A stretch of DNA of 64,000 nucleotides from an uncultured Prevotella sp. (GTDB lineage: Bacteria; Bacteroidota; Bacteroidia; Bacteroidales; Bacteroidaceae): NCBI GenBank assembly GCA_934202525.1, contig CAKPYB010000006.1:1-64000 (forward strand). The letters are read 5' to 3'. Each line of letters starts with the position of its first letter. The stretch's first letter is position 1. Made by a program: the position numbers and the translations under genes. Under the pieces are notes generated by a model. The model saw only the letters and a list, made by a program, of their open reading frames with translations, made no database searches and was not told where the DNA came from. This document shows, piece by piece, positions 55,332-62,504 of the stretch.

Positions 55332-56312
55332 ATGACCGATAAAAATAATAATATAGATGATAAGGTGGTTCGCGGCTATGGCGAACAGGCTCTTAGAGAC
55401 GAGGCGCAGGCCATCCTCGACCAGATACCTTATCTGGACGACAACTTTGAGAAAGCTGTAGACATGATGTATCATTGCCAAGGCAAGATTATCGTTACAG
55501 GTGTGGGAAAGAGTGGACATGTTGGTGCCAAGATTGCTGCCACCCTAGCCTCTACAGGCACACCTGCTTTCTACATCAACCCGCTGGACGTCTATCATGG
55601 CGACTTAGGTGTGATGACCGACAAGGATGTGGTTCTGGCACTGAGTAACAGCGGTCAGACCGATGAACTGCTTCGTTTCATCCCGATGGTACTCCACATG
55701 AATATTCCTATCATTTCCATCACCGGAAATCCTGATTCCCTGCTGGCAAAATACTCCAACCATCATATCACCGTAAAGGTAAAGAAGGAGGCTTGTCCGC
55801 TGAACCTCGCCCCTACCAGCAGTACTACTGCAGCATTGGCTATGGGTGATGCACTGGCTATCGCCCTGATGCAGGTACGCCACTTCAAGCCTCGTGACTT
55901 TGCACAGTTCCATCCTGGTGGAGAATTAGGCAAACGACTGCTGACCACAGCAGAAGATGTGATGCGCAGCGATGATATGCCTATCATTCCTAAGGAAATG
56001 CACCTGGGCGAGGCTATCATCCACGTAAGCAAGGGCAAACTGGGATTGGGTATCTCATTGGATGAAGACAACCACGTTATCGGACTTATTACCGATGGTG
56101 ATATCCGACGCGCCATGGAGAAATGGCAGGCAGAATTCTTTAACAAGACTGTAAGCGACATCATGACCACCACTCCGAAAATGGTGACTCCGAAGACGAA
56201 GATTTCGGAGATTCAGCGCATCATGCACAAGTATAAGGTGCATACGGTACTGGTTGTAGACAAGGATAATCATCTGAAAGGTATCGTAGACCACTATGCA
56301 TGTATGGTGTGA
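55332..56312 (+). CDS. kdsD: D-arabinose-5-phosphate isomerase (KdsD/KpsF type)
   Basis: This 326-residue enzyme converts ribulose-5-phosphate to arabinose-5-phosphate. It has an SIS domain (about 35-185: VTGVGKSGHVGAKIAATLAS, LALSNSGQTDELL, TSSTTAALAMGDALAIAL) and two CBS domains (about 205-326). RDFAQFHPGGELGKRL is the signature linker of this family. It supplies KdsA, encoded 61 bp upstream, and the pair probably forms an operon for Kdo synthesis. Confidence 0.93.
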   Translation: MTDKNNNIDDKVVRGYGEQALRDEAQAILDQIPYLDDNFEKAVDMMYHCQGKIIVTGVGKSGHVGAKIAATLASTGTPAFYINPLDVYHGDLGVMTDKDVVLALSNSGQTDELLRFIPMVLHMNIPIISITGNPDSLLAKYSNHHITVKVKKEACPLNLAPTSSTTAALAMGDALAIALMQVRHFKPRDFAQFHPGGELGKRLLTTAEDVMRSDDMPIIPKEMHLGEAIIHVSKGKLGLGISLDEDNHVIGLITDGDIRRAMEKWQAEFFNKTVSDIMTTTPKMVTPKTKISEIQRIMHKYKVHTVLVVDKDNHLKGIVDHYACMV

Positions 56313-56369
56313 TTTTAATTAATAATTTATAATTAATAATTTATAGCAAATAGATTATTAGGAGTTGAC

Positions 56370-57641
56370 ATGAGACTCAGAGAGATAATAACGACGATAA
56401 CACTGATGCTTGCCAGTTCGCTGTGCAGCGCACAGACTAGCGATTCATTGATCGTTAATCAGCTTCGTGGGAAAGGTGTGAGTTTTTCTCACGATAATTC
56501 CGTGACCCTTCTGATGAACGGTCAGGAAAAGTTTGATGATATGTTCCAGGCAATCCGACAGGCTAAACATAGTGTACATCTGGAATACTTCAACTTTCGC
56601 AACGACAGCATCGCTTCGCTCCTCTTTGATATTCTTGCACAGAAGGTTAAGGAGGGTGTAAAGGTGAGAGCCCTATATGACGGATTCGGAAATGCCAGCA
56701 ACAACAAGCCTCTGCGAAAGAAACATCTTAAAGAAATACGGGCAAAAGGCATAGAAATCTATGAATACAAGCCCATGAAATTTCCATGGATCAATGCTGT
56801 ATTCAACCGTGATCACCGCAAAATCGTAGTCATTGACGGACAGATTGCATACACAGGCGGTATGAACGTAGCTGACTATTATATAAAAGGTACTAAGGTA
56901 GTAGGCGAATGGCACGATATGCACTGTCGCATCGATGGCAGTGAGGTGAATACCCTGCAGAAGATATTCCTCAAGATGTGGAACAAGGTGAGCGGACAGA
57001 ATGTGCACGGCACAGAGTTCTGGAGATACAAGAAGAAGGATTATCTGGTAGAGAATCTCAAGCCAGATACAACAGCAACTGCCTACAAAAAGATGGTAGG
57101 CATCATCAACCGCGAGCCTCATGTAACAAAGGATATCATCCGATATTTCTATGTGAATGCCATCAATGATGCACAGGACAGTATCAAAATCATCAGCCCC
57201 TACTTCACCTTGAGTCATAAGCTCAAAAAAGCATTGAAGAATGCTGTGAAAAGAGGAGTAAAAGTAGAAATCATGCTCTCTACCAAGAGCGACATTCCTC
57301 TGACTCCTGACTGTGGTTTCTATAATGCCCACAAACTGATGAAGGCAGGATGCAATGTTTGGATGTATACGCCGGGCTTCCATCATACCAAGATTATCAT
57401 GGTAGACGGCAAGTTCTGTACCGTGGGCAGTGCCAATCTCAATGCCCGAAGCCTGCGCTGGGACTATGAAGAGAATGCAGTGATTGTGGATTCTTGTACT
57501 ACCCAACAACTGGTACGGCTCTTTGATGGGGAAAAGAAAGACAGTTTCTTACTCAATGAGAAGAACTGGAGAGAGTGGCGTACGGGCTGGCAAAGATTCA
57601 AAGGATGGTTTGCCGCAAAGGTACTCACTCCATTCTTGTAA
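56370..57641 (+). CDS. Exported phospholipase-D-family protein, cardiolipin-synthase-like
   Basis: This 423-residue protein has two HKD motifs: H149-x-K151-x4-D156 in DHRKIVVIDGQIAYTGGMN and H339-x-K341-x4-D346 in HTKIIMVDGKFCTVGSANLN. The pattern is that of bacterial cardiolipin synthases. It differs from ClsA in having a cleavable-looking signal peptide (to about 23) instead of membrane helices, so it should act in the periplasm or at the outer membrane. Substrate is unknown. It lies 57 bp after kdsD and 54 bp before a LuxR-type gene. Confidence 0.85.
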   Translation: MRLREIITTITLMLASSLCSAQTSDSLIVNQLRGKGVSFSHDNSVTLLMNGQEKFDDMFQAIRQAKHSVHLEYFNFRNDSIASLLFDILAQKVKEGVKVRALYDGFGNASNNKPLRKKHLKEIRAKGIEIYEYKPMKFPWINAVFNRDHRKIVVIDGQIAYTGGMNVADYYIKGTKVVGEWHDMHCRIDGSEVNTLQKIFLKMWNKVSGQNVHGTEFWRYKKKDYLVENLKPDTTATAYKKMVGIINREPHVTKDIIRYFYVNAINDAQDSIKIISPYFTLSHKLKKALKNAVKRGVKVEIMLSTKSDIPLTPDCGFYNAHKLMKAGCNVWMYTPGFHHTKIIMVDGKFCTVGSANLNARSLRWDYEENAVIVDSCTTQQLVRLFDGEKKDSFLLNEKNWREWRTGWQRFKGWFAAKVLTPFL

Positions 57642-57695
57642 AAACAAGATATAAGTATAACCCAACTATCACTAGCAGAAGTAAAATAAACAGAG

Positions 57696-58325
57696 ATGAA
57701 TGAAGAAATGATGAAAGCCATGGCTGGCAAACAGATGCCGGAAATGGCAATAGTAGAGAGCAATACACTCGCCGCAATGGGACTCAGACAACTGCTTGAG
57801 TCGGTGATGCCCATGATGAAAATCTCGACCTTCGGTTCGTTCCGTCAGTACGAGGCAAACAATCCAGACCACTTTGTTCATAGCTTTGTATCTATGCACA
57901 TTGTACTGGAACACCGTTACTTCTTCACACAGGGCAACAGGAACCGCCACGTGATCGTTCTAACACCCAGCAACGATCCCAATTCGCAACTTGCAGAATT
58001 TCATTGTCTCTGCGTCAATGTACCAGAAGGATACCTGATAAAAGAGCTTCTCAACCTGCAGCATTCCGGTCATCCTCATGGCGAGCATATCCCTGCCATG
58101 CCCCCTGTCACTCAGGAAAAAGTTCTGTCGGATAGAGAAATAGAGGTATTATCTCTGGTAGCACAAGGGAAAATCAACAAAGAGATAGCCGACCAACTCT
58201 GTATCGGACTGACTACTGTGATTACCCACCGCAAGAAAATACAGGAAAAACTGGGATTAAAAAGTGTGTCTTCACTCACCATTTATGCTGTGATGCATGG
58301 TTTTGTTGACATCAATATGATCTAG
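57696..58325 (+). CDS. LuxR-type HTH transcriptional regulator
   Basis: This 209-residue protein has an N-terminal domain (about 15-130: EMAIVESNTLAAMGLRQLL, VIVLTPSN) that follows the receiver layout but lacks a clear phosphoacceptor pocket. A LuxR/GerE HTH follows at 144-205 (LSDREIEVLSLVAQGKINKE). Its HTH is identical to that of the hemerythrin-type regulator at 58458-59414 in 34 of 66 positions by hand alignment, including the tail LTIYAVMHGFVDI. The two genes converge on one terminator. It may sense redox or iron; this is inferred from the neighbours. Confidence 0.82.
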   Translation: MNEEMMKAMAGKQMPEMAIVESNTLAAMGLRQLLESVMPMMKISTFGSFRQYEANNPDHFVHSFVSMHIVLEHRYFFTQGNRNRHVIVLTPSNDPNSQLAEFHCLCVNVPEGYLIKELLNLQHSGHPHGEHIPAMPPVTQEKVLSDREIEVLSLVAQGKINKEIADQLCIGLTTVITHRKKIQEKLGLKSVSSLTIYAVMHGFVDINMI

Positions 58326-58370
58326 CCTTCACCATAAATAGTGATGCAGAATCATCACATACCTAAATAT

Positions 58371-58414
58371 AATGATAGCGCCTTCCCCTCATGTGAGAGG
58401 AAGGCGCTATCATT
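58371..58414. terminator. Bidirectional terminator between the two LuxR-type genes
   Basis: A perfect 16-bp stem, AATGATAGCGCCTTCC / GGAAGGCGCTATCATT, with a 12-nt loop is flanked by T or A/T-rich sequence on both strands. Confidence 0.8.
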
Positions 58415-58457
58415 TTAGAAAAAATAACATTATTTAAACTGATATTCCACAGATAAA

Positions 58458-59414
58458 CTACAGCTTTACAGAAGAAATATCAACCAAATTGTTCACGATG
58501 GCATAAATTGTAAGACCTGCAGGAGAGTGAATCTGAAGCTTTCGGGCGATGTTTCTGCGATGCGTAATGACCGTATTGATAGAGATAAACAGGTGGTCAG
58601 CAATCTCCTTGTTGGTCATTCCCTGAACCAAAGCAACAATCACATCTTTCTCACGGTCGCTCAACTGTTCGTCGCTCATCGGAGTCTGATTAATCATGCT
58701 CGAAATCTTGGCACTCACATCATTCTGCTTCAGTTTACGCTCAGCGTTTCTTACTGCAGGAATAAAAATTTCTTCCTCAACCTCAGAATGATGCCTCAGC
58801 CATTCCTCATTATTATATATATCATAAAGAGTAGCACTCAACTGATTGTTATGCAAACCATCTGAAGGCAAATACTTGATGATGATGCTCTTGAGTTCCT
58901 TCAGTTTCATATCTACCTGGGCATGATGCTTCGAGAAGGTTTCTATATCAAAGTTTGCATTGGCATTACCATCTATAAGTGCCTGAACATAAGGGAATAC
59001 CATCTTTTCCTCATACCGCATGTGATTGGTAATGCTATGGGCATAATCATCATAAAGTTTGAGAATAAGGCGGGCCAGATTATCCGTTTCATCCAAAGCC
59101 TCAACGAGTTCCTTACGGATGAAAGGCAACTGGAAATCAATATAATAGACATGGGATGCCTTGAGATAATGCAACAAGGTTGGCAACGACAGGCGGTCGG
59201 CATTGTCGTATTCCTTGTAACCATTAATGGTATAGTTGACTACAGCCAAAAAAGTATAGGTATCCACCTGCTGTTCTTCGCAAACTTCGCGCACAGTCTT
59301 ATCTCCAAAGCCCAGGTTGATGCCGAAGCTACCGAGGCTCTGCAAGATGTTATAATTGTCTCTAATGATGCTGATCATCTTGTCGTCAGCTTCATACATC
59401 TTCTGATTTTTCAT
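58458..59414 (-). CDS. Hemerythrin-like domain fused to LuxR-type HTH
   Basis: This 318-residue regulator has an N-terminal segment (20-80) like the DUF542/ScdA part of RIC (YtfE) proteins. A hemerythrin-like domain follows (about 85-235) with candidate iron ligands in HYLKASHVYYIDFQ, HSITNHMRYEEKMVFPYV, FSKHHAQVD and RHHSEVEEEIFIP. The C-terminal HTH (252-312: LSDREKDVIVALVQGMTNKE) should bind DNA. RIC proteins use a di-iron site that responds to NO or oxygen, so this is probably an iron, oxygen or NO sensor. It is divergent from the imelysin operon, which it may control. Confidence 0.85.
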   Translation of the reverse strand: MKNQKMYEADDKMISIIRDNYNILQSLGSFGINLGFGDKTVREVCEEQQVDTYTFLAVVNYTINGYKEYDNADRLSLPTLLHYLKASHVYYIDFQLPFIRKELVEALDETDNLARLILKLYDDYAHSITNHMRYEEKMVFPYVQALIDGNANANFDIETFSKHHAQVDMKLKELKSIIIKYLPSDGLHNNQLSATLYDIYNNEEWLRHHSEVEEEIFIPAVRNAERKLKQNDVSAKISSMINQTPMSDEQLSDREKDVIVALVQGMTNKEIADHLFISINTVITHRRNIARKLQIHSPAGLTIYAIVNNLVDISSVKL

Positions 59415-59480
59415 CTTTCTTTATCCTTAAATGAAAACATCCTTGTAACAAGAACATTCATAATGTTTCTATTTCGGTTG

Positions 59481-59488
59481 CAAATATA
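59481..59488 (-). promoter_or_regulatory. -7 element of the hemerythrin-type regulator gene
   Basis: The minus strand reads TATATTTG, 67 bp upstream of the start codon. Confidence 0.5.
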
Positions 59489-59576
59489 CAAAAAAGTTTC
59501 GAAACTCGCAATACCTAGAAATGAGGATGCGGCAGTTTACCGATTTTTAGGTATTGCAAGATTTTTTAAAACTCCG

Positions 59577-59584
59577 TACCTTTG
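59577..59584 (+). promoter_or_regulatory. -7 element of the imelysin operon
   Basis: TACCTTTG matches TAnnTTTG. The predicted transcription start near 59590 coincides with the 5' edge of the structured leader. Confidence 0.6.
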
Positions 59585-59731
59585 CACCCGAAATCGAGAA
59601 AGAGCGCGGTGATGATTGCCACTCCCGAGCGGCAGAGCTGCGTAATTCCTTATTAAGTCTACAGGGCTTTAAGGAGATACTAGGCCTCTAAAGTGTCGAG
59701 AAAGCAAGCAGATATCTGCGCTCTTTTTTAT
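59585..59731 (+). ncRNA. Candidate structured leader RNA with terminator
   Basis: AAAGAGCGC (59599-59607), near the expected 5' end, pairs perfectly with GCGCTCTTT (59718-59726), which runs into a T-tract. Inside are a hairpin TCCTTA/TAAGGA (59647-59652 and 59670-59675, extended by AAGT/GCTT) and a small GCAG/CTGC hairpin. The palindrome GCAGATATCTGC (59708-59719) overlaps the 3' arm of the long stem, so two structures exclude each other. This is the layout of an attenuator or riboswitch, or of a small RNA. It did not resemble TPP, cobalamin, FMN or SAM classes by eye. Confidence 0.55.
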
Positions 59732-59772
59732 TAACAAGGATAATAAACAGATAACATTTCAAAATAATAAAG

Positions 59773-61074
59773 ATGAACAGTTTAAGAATTGGATTGATGT
59801 CCGCTGCCCTGGTTGCAGGTTTAGCATCGGCAAGTGCACAGACTGTGGCTGCCGATAGTGTGATGCAGCACGTGAATGGCAAGCGCCTCAGCGTAGGTGG
59901 TTATGGTGAGGTTGCCATGAGCCGCAACTTCTATAGCGACCACGTAAGCCGTTACAGTTTGGCTGACGAGCACAAGAATGACCCTAGCCATGGTCGTTTC
60001 GATATTCCTCATGCAGTAATTTACCTGGGTTATGACTTCGGAAAGGGTTGGACTATGGGTACCGAGATTGAGTTTGAGCATGGCGGCGTAGGAATGGCCT
60101 ATGAAAAAGAAGATGAAGAAGGAGGCGAATGGGAACAGGAAGTTGAGAAAGGCGGTGAAGTCGAACTCGAACAGTTCTGGATTCAGAAGTCATTCGGCCG
60201 TTGGGCAAACATCAAGGCTGGTCACATTGTAGTGCCTGTAGGCTTGAACAACGCATACCATGAGCCATTGAATTTCTTCACTGTTTATCGTCCTGAAGGC
60301 GAGAATACGGTTCTCCCAAGCACTTGGCATCAGACAGGTATCAGTTTCTGGGGTAAGACAAAGGGCTGGAGATATGAATTGCAATTTCTGGCAGGATTGA
60401 ACTCGGATAACTTTACTAATACAGGTTGGATCAACAAGGGTCCTGGTACTCCTACAGAGGAAGAGATTGCAACCAAATATGGTACAGCACTCCGTATTGA
60501 CAACTATTGTATCAAGGGCTTACGCATCGGTCTGAGCGGATACTATGGTCATGCCATCGGCAACTCTTATCCAAACAACAAGGATGGAGCAGAATCTAAG
60601 TACAAAGGTGTGGTAGCTATCGGAGCCATCGACTTCACATACAATAATTATAACTGGATTGTACGCGGTCAGGCAGACTATGGTTACCTGAGTGATGCAA
60701 AACAGTTGAAGTACTTTACTAATCGTCTAAATGGTCTCTCTCCATTCCATCACTCAGCATTCGTCAGCAAGAATGCCTTTGCATACGGAATCGAGGCTGG
60801 CTACAATGTTTTCTCACAAATTGAGAAACTCCGTCAGTCCAACCAGAAGATGTATCTCTTTGGCCGTTATGAGCACTATAATCCATACGCTTCCAAGACC
60901 AAGAATACTTCATACGATTACACCAACGTACAGCGTATGGCAGTTGGTATCAATTACTATCCTGTAAAACAGATTGTAGTGAAGGCAGAATATTCACATC
61001 GCTTCCTGAAGAGCCAGTACAACAATGAGCCTGCCATCAACATCGGTGTGGCTTATGAAGGATGGTTTCTCTAA
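59773..61074 (+). CDS. Outer-membrane beta-barrel protein of the imelysin operon
   Basis: This 433-residue protein has a signal peptide (to about 22) and alternating beta strands to a C-terminal aromatic-rich strand ending EGWFL, as in outer-membrane porins. The opening VGGYGEVAMSRNFYSD and the segment LEQFWIQKSFGRWANIKAGHIVVPVG resemble phosphate-selective-porin-like proteins. Residues about 114-135 form a very acidic stretch (EKEDEEGGEWEQEVEKGG), which could bind cations. It is the first gene behind the structured leader and precedes an imelysin gene, so a role in iron entry is plausible but unproven. Confidence 0.75.
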   Translation: MNSLRIGLMSAALVAGLASASAQTVAADSVMQHVNGKRLSVGGYGEVAMSRNFYSDHVSRYSLADEHKNDPSHGRFDIPHAVIYLGYDFGKGWTMGTEIEFEHGGVGMAYEKEDEEGGEWEQEVEKGGEVELEQFWIQKSFGRWANIKAGHIVVPVGLNNAYHEPLNFFTVYRPEGENTVLPSTWHQTGISFWGKTKGWRYELQFLAGLNSDNFTNTGWINKGPGTPTEEEIATKYGTALRIDNYCIKGLRIGLSGYYGHAIGNSYPNNKDGAESKYKGVVAIGAIDFTYNNYNWIVRGQADYGYLSDAKQLKYFTNRLNGLSPFHHSAFVSKNAFAYGIEAGYNVFSQIEKLRQSNQKMYLFGRYEHYNPYASKTKNTSYDYTNVQRMAVGINYYPVKQIVVKAEYSHRFLKSQYNNEPAINIGVAYEGWFL

Positions 61075-61144
61075 AGATTCTCACAGAAGAACTTAATATA
61101 AAGTGATTGAAACAAACATATCAATAACAAAATATTTATTTAAA

Positions 61145-62398
61145 ATGAAAAAGGTTTTTAAAAGTGCAGTAATGCTCATGGCAGCTTTCATGTTGCCATT
61201 AGGTTTCACTTCATGCAGCAGTGATGATGATCCTGTAGAGAACAATGACTTTACAAACAAGGAGTATGGTCAGGATGCCATGGATGCCTGCGAAGAACTT
61301 TGCAATGCTCTCCGTGCAGCCTACAGCAAAGTAGACAACGCAAATTTGAGCGCAGATCAGGAAACATACCTGAAGAATGTATGTGCTAACGCTGTAGACA
61401 ATACCATCCAGCCAACATACAAGTCACTGGCTGACGCTGTAGAGAAGTTGCACACAGCTCTTCCTAAGAGTGTAGATACCAACAACCTGACTCAGGAGAA
61501 CATCAACAATGCCTGCACAGCTTTCAAGGAAGCACGTGCATTGTGGGAGAAGAGCGAGGCTTTCCTCGGTGGTGCAGCATCAGACTTTGATATTGACCCA
61601 CACATCGACTCATGGCCATTGAACCGTACACTCCTCCACAGCTACTTTGCTACAGGTAAGTTTAGTGATGCTGCGCTTGAGGATGCTTCTATCCTTGGTT
61701 TCCATGCACTTGAGTTTATCCTCTTCCGTGATGGACAGCCACGTAAGGTTGCAGAGTTCAAGGGAAACGATACCTACAAAGGCTTCACAGACGTAAAGGG
61801 TTCTGAGGAATTGAAGTATGCCGAGGCAGTTATCGAGGACTTGGTAAACCACGTATATGAGCTGGAGGTAGCATGGTCTGAGAATCCTAACGAATCTCGC
61901 CTCGCAGCAGTTAAGGATGCTGGTCTTAAGTACTTGACAGACAAGGGTCAGTCATACGCTGCCAACATGAAGAATGCAGGTAACACTTCTGTTAGTAAGT
62001 TCGCTTCTTTGAAGGCAGCCGTTCAGCAGCTTCTCTCTATGGAGGAAGGTTCTTGCTGGGGTATCTCTAACGAGGTAGGTACAGCCAAGATTGCCAACCC
62101 ATTCCAGACAGGTGATATCAGCTACGTAGAGTCTCCATATAGCTACAACTCTATCACCGACTTCCAGAACAACATCCGTTCTATCGAGAACTTGTGGTAT
62201 GGTGGCACTAATGGTACAAGCTCTAATGCACAGTATAGCTTCCATCAGTTCTTCAAGGACAACTCATCAGCAGAAGGTCAGCGTGTAGAGACAGCTATCG
62301 CTAATGCTATCAGCAAGATTGGTGGTATGCCTTCCCCATTCGTTAAGTATGTAAGTACCATTTGGGGTAAGAAATTTGATGAAGTAAACCCAGAGTAA
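61145..62398 (+). CDS. Imelysin-family (M75) iron-binding lipoprotein
   Basis: This 417-residue lipoprotein has its lipobox at FTSC (Cys24). I use the ATG at 61145 because the longer frame begins with GTG and would put a charged tail before the signal peptide. The family motif GxHxxE is seen in ILGFHALEFILFRDG. The fold is two helical bundles, matching ICMP/IrpA-like proteins that bind iron at the cell envelope. It lies between an outer-membrane barrel and a di-haem oxidoreductase, an arrangement related to known imelysin iron loci. Confidence 0.9.
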   Translation: MKKVFKSAVMLMAAFMLPLGFTSCSSDDDPVENNDFTNKEYGQDAMDACEELCNALRAAYSKVDNANLSADQETYLKNVCANAVDNTIQPTYKSLADAVEKLHTALPKSVDTNNLTQENINNACTAFKEARALWEKSEAFLGGAASDFDIDPHIDSWPLNRTLLHSYFATGKFSDAALEDASILGFHALEFILFRDGQPRKVAEFKGNDTYKGFTDVKGSEELKYAEAVIEDLVNHVYELEVAWSENPNESRLAAVKDAGLKYLTDKGQSYAANMKNAGNTSVSKFASLKAAVQQLLSMEEGSCWGISNEVGTAKIANPFQTGDISYVESPYSYNSITDFQNNIRSIENLWYGGTNGTSSNAQYSFHQFFKDNSSAEGQRVETAIANAISKIGGMPSPFVKYVSTIWGKKFDEVNPE

Positions 62399-62423
62399 TC
62401 TTGTGGTAAACTAACATACAGGA

Positions 62424-62456
62424 AGCATCTCACCATACTCTTTTTGGTGAGATGCT
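62424..62456 (+). promoter_or_regulatory. Intercistronic hairpin between imelysin and di-haem genes
   Basis: A perfect 11-bp inverted repeat, AGCATCTCACC / GGTGAGATGCT, with an 11-nt loop and no T-tract after it. It may stabilise or process the mRNA and set unequal expression of the flanking genes. Confidence 0.55.
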
Positions 62457-62504
62457 ATTCTGCGCTAAACGAGAAAATAAAACATTATAAAACAGAATAA
62501 CATT

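Noticed and set aside
59585..59731. tRNA or SRP RNA gene in the leader
   Set aside because: No cloverleaf, T-loop sequence or conserved SRP loop could be found.
61103..61144. Upstream GTG start of the imelysin gene
   Set aside because: It would put 14 mostly polar residues before a clear lipoprotein signal peptide that starts at 61145.
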